DNA from: Paraphoma chrysanthemicola
Taxonomy: Eukaryota > Ascomycota > Dothideomycetes > Pleosporales > Phaeosphaeriaceae
NCBI GenBank assembly: GCA_020744225.1
Contig: JAGMWG010000012.1
Coordinates: 930,001 to 994,000 of the forward strand
Direction: 5' to 3'
DNA: 64,000 nucleotides
A program made the translations under genes and the position numbers. This document shows positions 22,369 to 34,440 of the stretch, piece after piece. The stretch's first letter is position 1, and each line of letters opens with the position of its first letter. A model generated the notes under the pieces. That model made no database searches, was not told the origin of the DNA, and was given only the letters and a program-made list of their open reading frames with translations.

Positions 22369-23508
22369 TGTCGCTAGGTGGGCCCCGTCGATCACCTGGA
22401 CGCTCCAAACGGTATGGGCGGTAATCGGTCATGTCAGGGTTGTGCTCCCACTTCCGAAGATTCCAGTTGAAGATGTAGATCTCGATGCTCTCCTTGCTCT
22501 TGACTACCTCTGAAGTCTTCTTGTAATGGAGCTTCTCGCCGTCGAAAGGTAGGACATCCTTGATGTACGTCCGGGGAATCGGACCGCAACACAGCCAATC
22601 GTTGTCATGGGTATCGGCTGCTCCATAGTTCATATCGAAGGGTCCCGTTTTGCGCAACTCGAGGCCGCGGATCCACATATCAGCTCCAGAGTCGTAAAAC
22701 TCTTGTATGGAGATGGGTGACCCGTCTGCAGGCCTGGCGGTGTCTCGGATGCAGACGGGATACTTCACTCGATGCGTCTTCAATGAGGAATCGATGCGTA
22801 CCAATGTCTTGCCCTTGTAATAGACCTTACAAGTCTGCATTGTACCATGCAGAGTAGCTGCCAAAAGGGTACTTGTATCGATCTCGGTCACTGTAGGACG
22901 CTGTCCAACAAGTCGAAGTTCTGTGTACTGCCTGTGGCACCTGTGGATTGCATCCTCTGCCATGTTATCAGCACGTTGTCAGTCAATCCTGTAAGCTGAA
23001 CTTACCAATCTCTTGGTATGTGGCAACGAAGGGCGACAGTGGTTGCCTTCTCTGCGGATTGAAAGTACTCTTGATTATCTTCGGGTTCAGATGTTTGGAA
23101 GCATTGAAGAGCAACAAAGGCTGGAAGCCGTTTTGCTCATCGAGCTTCGCGGAAGGAGCGTCGCGGCTCTTCTTCAAGCATTCCTTGGGCTGGTGGTAGT
23201 TCAGTGTGGCAGAGTCTTCGAAAGACATGCGGAAGACGCTCGGCGCAAGAATTCCAGCATTTGCCCGCACCCTCTCCTCGGGACCATCGAAAGTTCTGCA
23301 GAAGGTCAGTTTCGTGAAAAGAGGTGGTTGATCCGTTCCAATACATCTCGATATCGCCTATGAGCACATAGTCAATCTCCGGCTTAGAAGCCTTCTTCGC
23401 TCTTGAGGCCGTGAATTGGGCGTCTTGTTGGGTAGGACCGATGGGAGCTGCCTGGACGTGCATGACCGTGGCGGCGGCATTGTTGTTGGGTCCTGATGGC
23501 GCACTCAT
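22277..23508 (-). CDS. Unidentified protein with C-terminal poly-aspartate tract
   Basis: Three minus-strand exons (23345-23508, 23006-23295, 22277-22956) give 377 residues. Both introns are 49 nt; intron 1 has a CTGAC branch and CTGCAG end, intron 2 a perfect GTAAGT donor. No family was recognised. The N-terminal part contains EIDYVLIGDIEITFDGPEER and NAGILAPSVFRMSFEDS, which read like a beta-rich globular domain. The C-terminal part has EIYIFNWNLRKWEHNP and then an acidic run of about a dozen aspartates followed by a basic PPRKRAQ end. There is no signal peptide or membrane span. The acidic-then-basic tail could suggest a nuclear or chromatin-associated protein, but this is only inference. 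Confidence 0.7.
22334..22372. repeat. Trinucleotide microsatellite (GTC/GAC)n inside coding sequence
   Basis: Near-perfect tandem TCG/GTC units, about twelve copies, encode the poly-Asp tract of the minus-strand gene. On the plus strand the same bases read as a run of valines, which creates a false hydrophobic frame. Confidence 0.95.
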
Positions 23509-24252
23509 TATTGTTGATGATGCTTGTTTGTCGATATGTTATGTTATATCGTCACAAGTCGATGCTAGAAGGGGCTCTGGAAACGGTGAATGTATACCCT
23601 CGAAGTTGAGCAGCCGCAGCGGGTACACAATGGTAGAAGTGGCAGATGAGAGAAGGTTAACGTATTGTTGTGTATACTAGCCCACCTCTATATATCTACA
23701 GATCTGAGCTTGATCTACGGTAGCCCGCGCTAGTGTCGAGCAGAGCATGTGGTAAAGGTGGGTGCAAGCTGAGTTGACACTGAGGTAAGATTCTATCACG
23801 CTCGCGTTCTTACGCTGCACAAGGAATTGCGTAATTTCAGGTGAGAGAAGACACCGCATCTTGAGTGAATGCATCTGAGATATTCATGAATGCCAATGCA
23901 AGGTCGACTGTCAGTGTGAAGGACATGAAAACTACCTTGATACTGAGCAGAAAAGACCTAGGGTGTCAGTGTGTAAAGCCCTGCCCTGGGACGAATACCT
24001 GAATATGAGTCGCATTTTCGTAATTTAATCATCCATATCGCAAGCCAGCTGAGGTCAACTTGGTATGTACGATGAATCAAGCAGGATAGACCGACGTTGG
24101 TGAGTTGACGCAGCTTGACTGCCAAGCCCCGCGGGGCTGTGATTGGCAGTCGCGACCTTGTCTTAGACACGTACCACTCAGCACGCAGCAGCACTCGGAG
24201 GTCCGCAGTGCGATGCTCCGCCATACACGACGCTTCATTCCTTGATGCGATC
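23509..24252. other. Divergent promoter region between poly-Asp gene and SEC5
   Basis: 744 bases separate the two start codons and hold no supported gene. Both promoters must lie here. Confidence 0.6.
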
Positions 24253-27200
24253 ATGGACCCGGCTCTGGAGCAGGCCATACTGAACAAGTACAATCTCTCG
24301 ACACTGTACCCCACGCGATGGCCCGATGAGAAGAACGACGACTCGGACTCGGACGTGGATGCGCCGACGCCAGCAGCTCCCCAGCCCGTCCGCCGCTCAC
24401 GGTCACGATACTCGGTGCTAGAAGATAGGTCGAGGTTCTCGCGGCAGGTCCCGGGCGCAGAAATATCAAAAGATGGCAAGGAGAACCTGGTGCAGAAGGA
24501 CGAGCAGGACCCGTTGGGCATGTACCCCAGCGTGGTGCAGGTGCTGCGGGCGCGGAGCATACAGGTAGAAGACGACATCAAGCTCCGTACGTATAAGAAC
24601 ATATCAAATGCACGTCATTGTCTCATTTAGTGGGCAGGCAATCGCTTCCTCCTCAGCTCGACCACCTTCTCGCCGCAGCTCTTCCTTTCGCAGGTCCACA
24701 GCGATGCCTCAACCGACATGCTTCTGGCCGGCCTCGAGTTCCTCTCCAACTCGATCGAGAAGAAGTCAGCATCACTTAAGGTGCTCGTCGAGTCCAACTT
24801 TGAGCGCTTCGTGGGCGCCAAAGCCACCATTGATCGCGTGTACACCGAAATGCGGGAGCAGGGTAAGGAGCCGGAGTTACCCAAGGGTCCGCAGCACAAC
24901 CGAGGTGGCAGTCGCTCCAGCTTCTCTGGTAGAAAGACAAGCGACTCCCTCTCGGCTGGCATCATCAAGCCCGTCCCAGCAGAGAAGCGAAAAAACGCAC
25001 TAGTCAAGGAGAGCGAGTACGGCGTGCATGGCATTAAGGTCCCGCTCACCGAAGTCGCGGTCAAGGCTGAGGAGGTCTGGGGCCCTGCACTCAACGGCCG
25101 AGAGAAGCAGGAGACGCTCAAGGCGATACAAGAGGCCGTGGAGCAGCATCGAGGACTATTCGAAGTCGCATCCGCCCTGCAAGAGGCAATCCGTCGGAGA
25201 GATCACGAGACTATAGTCGAAGAATACAAGCGTGCGCGCAAGTACGCCGAAGAGGCAAGGGCGATAGCCGAGCGCGCGAGTGCAGCGCGTTCACCCCTCC
25301 CAGACGCCAAGCTGCACCAGGTCATTGTCACTGCAAGGATGTGGGCTGAAGTTGAGCGGCAGGTTGAGGCATTCAAGCGAGACTCGTGGAAGCGGTTGGC
25401 GAGCACGCACTTCACCAAGCATCAGACCGGGACCAGCGATGCCAAGTCTGACCAGTACATGAGCATAATATCCGTCATGCTTGAGCTCGGTGTAGAGGAC
25501 AACCCCATCTGGATATGGCTGCTCTCGCGCTACGACCATCTGAAGTCGCGCCTCAACACCACCTGTGAGCGATCGAGGGTGGAAATGGAGATTCTGCGAA
25601 GACATCTTGCCAATGGTGAGAAGCCTACTCTGCGGCAACAGCAGAAGCACTTGCGCGCGGTGCCCATGAGCAGCAACATCACAGTTGAGCCTTCGAAACT
25701 GGACACGCCAAAAGTCATAGAGTTCTGGGAACACGTACAAGCCTCCATGACAACGCTCTTGTCCAATAAAGGCGGCATTCTTAGCGAGCTGCTTGAATAC
25801 TGGGAGATTGCGCAGTCTTTCATGACAGGCCGGGCGCAGCGCAACTTGCCTACAGGCTACCAGAACCAGTCTGCAGTCCATCACAAGCTAACTGACGACA
25901 ATAAGATACAACTCGAAAAGGGTACCGCAGAGCTCACCAACCTCATTCGAGAGCACTTGCTCGCATTCTTCTCTGATCCACCCATCGAAGATGTTTCGCT
26001 TCTCTTCTCACCTCTGCCAACCACACCCACACCAACAACGCCGCGGACGCCCCTCAGTGCAGCCTTGAGTCCTACAGCAGGGTCGCGCTTCCGCTTCGAT
26101 CCGAACAATGTACCGCCACCTTCTCCGAGTCGTGGGGAGAGCTGGGAGAGATACGCATTCTGGCCACCCCACTCGAATGCTCTCTCTGGATCACACTACC
26201 TATCAAAGTCCCTTGTTCTGATTGGCACCGCCGCAAACGAGCTTGCTTCTCTTCGGCTTCCCGAATTTGGAGCAGCAGCACGTCTTGACGATGGTCTGCG
26301 AGCCCTACTCGGCAATGTGCGTGAGCGGTGTGTGCAAGCCGTCTGCGCGGCGTGGGACACAGACGCTGAGAAGCTCAAGGTGCTTGAGGACTGGACGCGC
26401 AATCCAGATCGCAAAGATACTACCAACTTACCGCAGCGCTTCTTGGCTGTACAAAGCTTTCTGTTGGGCAATTTGCAAAAGATACTATATGTTGAAGCTT
26501 CGACCAAGACGTCCGTAGATGTTGTGGTACCACCTAGCAACAAGCTGCTGCAAATGGTGCGCAGCCAATTTGTGTCAAGCTTGTACAGGACGCTGAGTGG
26601 CATGGTGCAATGTGCTCAAGAGGGTAGGGGAGCGCTGGGAGAGGACTTTGCCGTCAAAGGTGACGACATCACCGTTGACGTTCAAGACATCGAAGACGAT
26701 GCCTGGGGTAAGGTCGATGCCAGCAAAAAGGTACGTTATTGCTCGCGGTCGTGGAGATGCTTAACTAATTTGCACCAGCCGATTCGCCTTCTTCTCACTC
26801 TGTCGAACATGGTCGCCTTCCAAACGGACATTACACCTCAGCTTCTCTCCCTTTTCGAGACTCTATTCAGCGTCCAACTCACCGACGAGTCGGCTCGCAT
26901 CAAGGACGTACTATCCCAGCTCGATGCGAAGGTCTTTGAGTCATACACCAAGCCATACGTCACTAAGATCAATGCGACAATCGAGCAAGGTGTATTCAGC
27001 CCAGCCTGGGCGCCGCCTCCTCCGATTGGCAAAGGCGTAGCCGACCGGGACCCAAGTCCCTTCGTCTTCACCGTGCTTCTCGACCTCGTGATTGTGCATA
27101 CCGAAGCCTCAACCACCTCATATCCACTCACGCCTCGCATCCTACGCGCGCTCTTCGAATCAACAACACAATCCCTCATCAAAAACTTCCGCTCCCCCCA

Positions 27201-27489
27201 ACTATCGACCATCTCACTGCCGCAGCTTATGCAAGCCACCCTAGATGTGGAATTCATGGCACAAACACTCGCAAGCTACACGACTGAGGCGGCAAGTCAG
27301 GTCCAGACGGACATTTACCAGGTCCTCGATGCGAAGACGGATAACGCGGCAAGAGTACGCTTGCAAGACGAACTCGGCAGTCTGCGCAGCACGCTGAAAC
27401 GCTTGAGAGAAGGAACGAAAGTGCAATTCGCGTGCTTTAGGCGAATCAAGAGACCGGCAGCTGAGGGTGAGGGTACTGGTAGACGATAG
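24253..27489 (+). CDS. SEC5: Exocyst complex component Sec5
   Basis: Three exons (24253-24586, 24638-26730, 26779-27489) give 1045 residues. Sec5 is a subunit of the octameric exocyst that tethers secretory vesicles to the plasma membrane at growing hyphal tips. The N-terminus (YNLSTLYPTRW, then PLGMYPSVVQVLR) and the block RNRFLLSSTTFSPQLFLSQV across the first junction are characteristic, as is the coiled-coil region that follows (FERFVGAKATIDRVYTEMRE). The body is the helical-rod Sec5 domain through to the C-terminus. Intron 1 (51 nt) uses GTACGT and the second of two AGs, at 24637. Intron 2 (26731-26778, 48 nt) is a multiple of three and free of stops, but has GTACGT, CTAAC and CACCAG, and removal gives continuous helix. 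The gene is convergent with the GH24 lysozyme gene, with 135 bases between them. Confidence 0.93.
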
Positions 27490-27624
27490 ACGTTAGAAAT
27501 TGCTATCACCGACTTGATCAGTCCGCACACAGACGATGAGTTGATATATGTCATAAATGAGTCTATATCCAGACACCTCCATATAAACCATCTCGTTCAA
27601 TCATCATTCCCACCCTATCAGAAT

Positions 27625-28344
27625 TCACCCACAAGCAGGCAAAGCACCCACCCCCGTCCCCGTCTGCGCCAACGCCACCTCCGCCGCTCGTCTACGCACC
27701 AACCCAGGCAAAACCTGTCCACCAGCCTGATTCCACTTGGGCAGTTCCTGCGCAATCACCGTGTTGGGCGCTTCGCCCGCATTCAAGCGCCGCAGCAGCG
27801 TCGAAGTCTGCACGTTTCCGCCGCCGACGTTGAAGGCCCAGGACACGAGGGCGCCGTATTGGTTTGCGTTTAGCACGACGTTACTCGTTGTGCGGAGGGT
27901 GATTGTTTGTTGGGGGGCCTGGATGGGGTTGTGTTAGGAGTGTATGGGGATTGTGTGGTTTGTTCGGGATGAGGAGAGGAGAGGGGGATTGTTCGTGCAT
28001 AGCAATATATAAACGCACGCCAGACGGGTCCGTCTCGACGTAATCGTAATTGAACGTACCTTCAAATCCGACGCAAGTAATTGCGATGCCGTTGTAGTAC
28101 TCAATGGAAATGAGTACGGGACCTCACTACACCCGCTCGTCTGGCACAAATGCCCGTATCCCACCGTCGGAAGGCCGATTGGATCCGGTGCCGGGGACGG
28201 AACGAAGCCTTCGAATTCTTTGATAAGGGAGACAGTCGCGGCGTTGACGTTGGGGCCGGTGCATTGCCGCTGTTGGAGGGGGGATGCGGTCGTGGTGTAG
28301 GTGAGGAGGGCGAGAGTTGCTGTTATGAAGGTTTGGGAATGCAT
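27625..28344 (-). CDS. Secreted phage-type lysozyme, glycoside hydrolase family 24
   Basis: Two minus-strand exons (28060-28344, 27625-27918) give 192 residues. It should hydrolyse the beta-1,4 bond between N-acetylmuramic acid and N-acetylglucosamine of bacterial peptidoglycan outside the cell. The signal peptide is about residues 1-20. The T4-lysozyme catalytic triad is present with exact spacing: E45 (IKEFEGF), D54 and T60 (PTVGYGH), that is +9 and +6 as for E11/D20/T26. The C-terminal half has the family core ANQYGALVSWAFNVGGGNV. The 141-nt intron (27919-28059) is long for this window and contains stops. A TATA-like ATATAT lies at about 28421-28426, roughly 80 bases upstream. Fungal GH24 genes are thought to derive from bacteria or phage; the intron shows that this copy is domesticated. 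Likely roles are competition with or feeding on bacteria. Confidence 0.92.
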
Positions 28345-29015
28345 TTTGGGAAGGAGGATGGGAGAGGTGGTTGTGTTGTGGTAGTAAGAAGATGGAGTGA
28401 AATATCTGGATAATGAAGGTATATATGTATCTTTAGATCAACGAAGGCAAATGTGCCTAGTAACCAAGTATACTGTTCGCCGTCCATGTACACACCACCC
28501 CTTCCCGTTTGGGCAGGTAGTGTCTTAGGGGAGGTTGAGATCTACACGTCCGCTTGTTTCCGGCTTCGTTACATCATTCGAGGCGTGGGGTTTACATGCA
28601 GCAACACATCTTCATCTTCGCCGATTTGTTTAGGAGCCCTATCTTCACTGAGTTACATAAAAGCGAAGTCTTTTGGAATGACATGTATGACAGGTATGAG
28701 ATTGGAATTATGCAGTTCCAGGAAGTGATTCCTACTCGGCCCGCTCCCACGCCCCAGGATCAGCTTTTGTGATCGGCAAAGCTACTGCAGGTTCGGCTAT
28801 GCCTGTCGACTACCGGAAAACGTGAATACCACATCAACGCTTATTGGTACAGATGAATACAACTGCCCCAACAGGGCAAGTGCAGTATTCCAAGTGTAGA
28901 ACTGGTTTGAAATATTAATAATAATAGTGATTGAAATTTTGCCGTATATTACATGCATGTGCTGTTGTACAATAAGGGTATCTAGCGCCAGATCAAATGG
29001 ACAAATGTGATGTTA
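28345..29015. other. Intergenic; GH24 promoter and BTB gene 3' flank
   Basis: 671 bases between two minus-strand genes. A TATA-like motif near 28421 serves the GH24 gene. Plus-strand frames at 28453-28772 are not supported. Confidence 0.5.
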
Positions 29016-31382
29016 TCATGTCGAAGTTGCACCATTCCTGACCGGCGTGAGGAGGTTGGAAGCGAGCGCGATTTTGTATTTTGGAATGCGATGCGGGCTG
29101 GGTGTATTCTTGTGCTGCGATTCTTCCTTCGCTGAGGACGTTCTGGTCGGTGTACTGTTGTGATCTGAAGCTGCATTATCCTCTATTGGCTGCACTTTCG
29201 CTGCTCCCTTCAACAGCACGTCTTCGGCTTCAACAGGAGTGTCTGGTCGACGTTCCGGCAGTGCAGGTTGCGTTACAGTAGTGTTGTCGGCGGCTGTCGA
29301 TGGCTCAAGGGTGGTATCCGTCTCTTTGTGGCGCTGCTGTGGGGTGGGGGTGTCCGGAGTCGACGGTGGACTGTTTCTGGATGCTCCTGATGGTGTACTA
29401 TCTTCACCATTTGTCCAGGGTTCGCCCCTGAATGCCTTTGGCTCTGGACTTCCGGTGCTCGATGCAGTCGCGACCAATTCATCAGATGACCTTTTGGTCT
29501 GCGAGAACGAAGGAGAGACCATATTGGCGTGCGTGATCCCGAGTCCTTCAAGCTTAGCGGCGACAGCGCGTTCCTCGCGGGCCGCACTCCCCACTGCAGT
29601 GTTCGTTGCAGACGGCACACTGAAGTCGTCCTGCGATTCTTGGATAGCCTCTCCGTTCGATTGGCCATTCAATGCTACCTCAGCACCTCTCCCTGCCAAC
29701 GGCCCTCTCCACTCAGGGTGCGGTAGTCGGCCAATGATGCTGAGTCTTCCAGTCCCTGCCCTTGCCCATTCCCATATACCTCGTCGCGGGGGTGTTTCCT
29801 GTGTGTTCACGGTCGCTTGTTGGTCTTCCGTGTCTTCCTCAGCTGTCTGCTTGACGCCATCAAGGGGTGGGCGAGACGTGTCTTCTGAGCTTGGGAGGGG
29901 CTCTCCTTGGGCTTGGTGTGACTGCGTCTCCGGCCCTTCCAGGATTTGGCCCGGTTCCACCCGCTTCCTTCGCTCGGGCGGCGTCACTTTCTTCCACTTT
30001 TCCCGGTCCTTCGAGGCGTCCGGATTGGGTGGCAGACTTGCTGTCGCCGTCTCCGGCGATGTACCAACTGTCCAGGTCGCCGGACTTGTGAGGCGACGGC
30101 GGAGAGGGCCGGCGCTTGTCCCGTCTTGAGGGCGAGCTTGGCGCGGAGGAGGCGGGCGAGGTGTCGTTGGAGGAGGCGGGTGGGGAAGGGGGTTCGGCGG
30201 GTCGGAGTTTGTGGAGGGAATTGATTTGGCGGATGGTGGGTCTGGCTGTGGAGTTCGAGTCTTTAGAGTCTTGCGTGCTGGTTAATGAGTGTTATTATGC
30301 GTCATTTGCGACGACGACAAAGAGATGAATGGGGTTTGTGCATGGGTGATGCAGAGTCTAGACATACCTTGCTTGACTTTGCCTTTGCCTCTGATGTGAC
30401 AATTGGGACCATCCTCATGGTCGTGGTATTCGCACAGATTACCTGTCTCCGTGGGATCCTCAAACAGCATGCCCCCCGTGCCCAGCTTGATGGCCTTGAC
30501 AAGATCAACAGCGAAGTCTGGATTGTTCTCGAAACATTCTCGATATGTCTCGACATCACGCTCACTGCCAGGGTCCATGATTTGTCGCGCGGCAATTCTC
30601 GTCATGAGCTGTCTGAAAGGCGACTTGGCTGGGCTCTTGCGATAGATGTCGTCAATCTCATCAGCATCAGGGACAAGTTCAGCTTGATTGAGGCCCTTCC
30701 TGTACTGGTCCATGGCCACGTTCTTTAACTGTGGCATGTCGAGCCGGTCGCACAGAAGGTACAGCTTGTGGCAACTGACAGCGTATTCGTACTTCTGGTT
30801 AGCGTCGACCATGTCTGAGACATCGTCAAGCTTTCCCTGGTACAGCCACTTGACAAGCAGCTCGAACCCCGCGGGATCGTGTTCGGGCAGCTCAAGTTTT
30901 TCCTTCCTCTTGCTGTCCTTGCCGTCTCCCTCGAGCTCCTCCTCTAGCAGCTCAGAGTGGTGGCATAGTAGGTTGCGGTGAATGGACCAGTGGCGCTTGG
31001 CCTCGCCGACATAGACATCAATCATAGGGCCGGATAGCAACCTATCGCGTTGCAGCTTAGCTTTTGCGCGTACGTGCAGACGGTGGGAATAGAGACGATG
31101 CGCCAGTGCTGGGCGCAATGCGAGGCATCGTGGCGAGGACGCCGTCTTTTGCGCCAACCCCGATTGACTCGACTCAGCAGGTGGCGCGTCGTTCAAATCT
31201 TCCTCCTCTTCTACCGTCGACGACTCAGACGCGCCGCCGCCTTCGGGAATGTCTAGGAAAGGATCGTCTACGTACTCAGCAAAGGTCGCGGCGGGTACAT
31301 CGCCGATGCTGCCGTTCGCCATGCGCAATCGTTTCTTGCTGTATGCGAAGTCACGGTAGTAGACGATGCGATCGTGCCACAT
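29016..31382 (-). CDS. BTB/POZ-domain protein with long disordered C-terminus
   Basis: Two minus-strand exons (30368-31382, 29016-30277) give 758 residues. The BTB/POZ domain is about residues 116-225 (MIDVYVGEAKRHWSIHRNLL; ELPEHDPAGFELLVKWLYQG), followed by a helical region. BTB domains dimerise and can act as Cullin-3 substrate adaptors. Residues 1-110 are acidic and low-complexity. The 420 residues from exon 2 are Pro/Ser/Thr/Glu-rich and probably disordered. The 90-nt intron (GTATGT...AACCAG) joins phase 1 to phase 2. Without it the BTB frame ends 28 codons later and the downstream frame has no ATG, so fusion of the two frames is well supported. An alternative start at residue 21 is possible. 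It is the left member of the 29-35.5 kb group with SIM-bearing proteins. Confidence 0.82.
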
Positions 31383-32293
31383 GCGGCGCGGTGATGGCGC
31401 TCATAGGTAGCGGCTAGGTGCGATGAGATGAAATGGTGTTGAGTGAGCTTCGCGATGGCAAGATGGCACCTGCCCCGACCTCGAGCATGCAGGGCAGGCG
31501 CGGGCGGGGGCTGGGGAGTGTGGCTGATGGTGACGTCGTGCTGACTAGGGACCCTTGTCTTGTCCACAAGTGCCTGTCAACCTCCACGATCCTTGACAAG
31601 GAACTTTACAGCGTTCAGACAGCTCACTGTAGTCTCCAGTCTACACTCCTTTCACATCATGCAATATGCTGAATATTTTTATCATTACTGATCCAAGGTT
31701 TTCATCTCATTCGTATTCTCTGATGTGTTTGCGGTGAAGTTAGGCCCTTAGTCGTGCTCCTCCTTTGCTACCATTTCCTTTCGAGTATAATGCATAATGT
31801 ACTGCTTACCATTCATTTCATCTTCAGATCCTGAGATGTTCATGGCCCATCGACGTTCACGATTGCTAGCATCTCCTTATGTTGGATTTCTCGCGTACAC
31901 AGTATTCTTGTTGTGCAAACCAATGTATCAGGAGCTCTTCTTCATGCAGAGGTGGATGCTTATCTTCGGTCCCTGGTAGGACGGAATTGATCATAACATA
32001 TGATTTACATGGCCGCTATTCATGATGGCGGCCACGATGATGTAAACATCGTTCCGCACCTCTTCCAGCCCGGGCTGGATTCGTCATGTACTTTCACACC
32101 ACCTCCGGTGCACGACCGTGCCTGAGCCGGGCCCAGCACTATTTTCAACGACCCCACACTTGCGAGACCATCTCGCCGTCACGCCGGCTACAACCCCGCT
32201 TCACGCCGACTTTCGCGCGTCTCTCACCTGTTGTACCCTGCGGACCCGCCTGCAGCACGATATACAGTGTGTCTGCCCTACAGTCTGGCCGAC
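31383..32293. other. Divergent promoter region, no convincing gene
   Basis: 911 bases between the BTB gene (minus) and the CUE-like/SIM gene (plus). Short frames only. The stretch before 32294 stays open in the frame of the downstream gene but has no ATG. Confidence 0.5.
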
Positions 32294-33895
32294 ATGCATC
32301 GCGAAATTCGTACCATGGGTAAAATTACGGTGACTTTACGCGCTTTGCCACCCATGTGGCATACTCTTTCGCAGCAAGAGTTATCCTCAACCCCGATTGT
32401 CCTTCCTATCCTCGAGAACCAAAGGGACCCACCACGCCCAAGAAAGTCAATTAAGATCCACGTTAGACCACGTCGCAAAGCTACGATGGGCGTAGCGCTG
32501 CCTGCAGTCGGAAGGACCAAGTCGAAGAGGGCAACGGCACGAGAGACTAGAGAGCGGACATCCAAACATGGCCTACATCACGAGAAAATTGCGCACGACA
32601 TTAGGTCCGTACCACCCATATCACTACGCAGAAAGAGAGTGGGTCCAGGCACAAGAATCGGCACGCTCAAGGAGATGCCAATCTTGATTGAAGATGATGA
32701 TGACGAGGACGATGGCACTGAGATTGGTGTGGCAGGTGAGACGAACACGTCCCGCAACCGATATTCGACGCCATCACCTACACTTTCCTTCGAAAGCATA
32801 TATTCTCCGCGCCCTTTCGATATACCAGCGGTACGCGTGCCACCATCACGCAGGTCTATGCTGGCAAATGCAAGGTCCAGGAGCAATTTTCCTAGGCAGC
32901 TTCAGGCGAGCGCATACGTTGAGTGAGTGATGTCGAGCTGCTTACCGATACAAATGCTAATGTTTTACGAAAGACCAGCACCTCCACTACCACCTTTCTC
33001 ACCTCCTTACGAACGAACCCCTGATGGCCCTCCACATTCTTCACGACCCATCGCGAAGGCCCGGACCACGGGTGAACATAGTGTCTCTGCAAGACCGACC
33101 CCGGAGTGCCATACCGTCGACCGGCCTACCAAAAACATGACACTCGCTGACATCGATGAATTTGACGTGAGGAAGAAAGTGGCAGACCTCATGGCTGTCG
33201 CACCGGCACTACCAGTGCAAGACTTGTACGATCTTCTCATGGATATGGAAGGTGACATTGTGGCAGCAAGACGGCATGCTTGGAGAGCTAGCGAGGCCCC
33301 GCAGGGCCGAGGGTGGATCAAAGCAGAGGTTGAGTCAGTTTCCGCGCCAGCTCAGCGCGAAGATGCTTCATCTAGTCTGTCCGTTGCCGATGACGACGAG
33401 CTCATGATCAAGATTGACCCGAACGAGGCCTTCCTCGAGTGGGATTCTGACACACCAGCGTCTCAGCCAGCACTCGAATGGCAGTCAAAAGCAAAGAAAT
33501 TGTCACACGATAGGCATAGCAAAACCAAGAGCAAGAAGAGTACGACCAAGGGAAAATTGCCGAAAGCACCAGCGACTGCGAAGGCGACGATTTCAAGGGC
33601 TAGCGCGTTGCGGAGACCAAACTTGGAGAAAACCCACCCAAACGTCACGGTGAACAGAGTTCCAGTTCCTCCAATACAGAGAGGGAGGAAACAAGATGTT
33701 TCAGGCAAGCGTCAATTCGCGGTGCCGGATCTCGAGGTGATCTCATCCGACAGCGACATGGACGATGACAGCGACCTAGAGATGCTGGATGCCGCGCCGG
33801 ACCATATAGAGGACCTCAGAATTAATATGCGGTCACAGTGGGCATACAACGAGGAGGTGCTGAGAAGAGAAAAGAGTCGCACTGGTCGGCGCTGA
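32294..33895 (+). CDS. Acidic/basic protein with CUE/UBA-like helix bundle and SUMO-interaction-like motifs
   Basis: Two exons (32294-32922, 32974-33895), joined by a 51-nt intron (GTGAGT, GCTAAT, AAAG), give 516 residues. No full-length family was recognised. A three-helix segment at about 280-325, VADLMAVAPALPVQDLYDLL then MEGDIVAARRHAW, resembles CUE/UBA ubiquitin-binding domains, although the usual Met-Phe-Pro is replaced. Two hydrophobic-then-acidic motifs resemble SUMO-interaction motifs: PILIEDDDDEDD (about 129-140) and LEVISSDSDMDDDSD near the C-terminus. The regions between are Lys/Arg- and Pro-rich and likely disordered and nuclear. The start is the first ATG of the open frame; another ATG follows seven codons later. 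Role unknown; a ubiquitin/SUMO-linked function is inferred. Confidence 0.65.
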
Positions 33896-34440
33896 GCTCA
33901 CCGCAATCTATCAGCTCGAACTGCTGTTTGGTCGCGCTGTGTTTGCGCTGAGCGGTCTCAGGTCAACTTGTTTGCAATTCTTGCGGCGATAGAATGTGCG
34001 AGCATTTATTGGAGTCCTTTCATTGGTGGATGAGGTGAAAGGGGGATGGGGTGTGTGTGCTATGTCTTGTTTCAATGTCTCAGTCTTTCGCAAACAATTT
34101 CTTCGATAGTCACTCATAAATGCGCCGCCCCGGCTGGTAATGACGCATCAATCTCCATTTACACTTTTCTGCCGGCTCATCAGTCTCGACCGTATTCGCG
34201 CAAGACACCTGCAACATCTGCGCCTCATCACTCGGTATTCACCGCATTTTTTCTGGAGTCGTGCCAGATAAAAACGCTCTTACCTCAACTACCCTCGTTC
34301 TCTTACCTGTCCACCTAAAACCACTTGTCGAGCTACCGTATAAAGCTCCGTCCACCTGCTGGAACCTCCCTGCCTCAATCACTCCACTTCGCTATATTCT
34401 TCCTTAAAGTTGATTCCAAGCTCGTCTCACATTACATGAA
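33896..34440. other. Intergenic between two plus-strand genes
   Basis: 545 bases holding the 3' flank of the CUE-like gene and the promoter of the next. The 100 bases before 34441 are C/T-rich, as common for fungal leaders. No gene was seen. Confidence 0.5.

Noticed and set aside
22058..22513. Plus-strand frame with a long valine run that looks like a membrane helix
   Set aside because: It is the antisense reading of the poly-Asp repeat in the well-spliced minus-strand gene.
31064..31417. Arg/Cys-rich plus-strand frame
   Set aside because: Antisense to the BTB gene; composition typical of a shadow frame.
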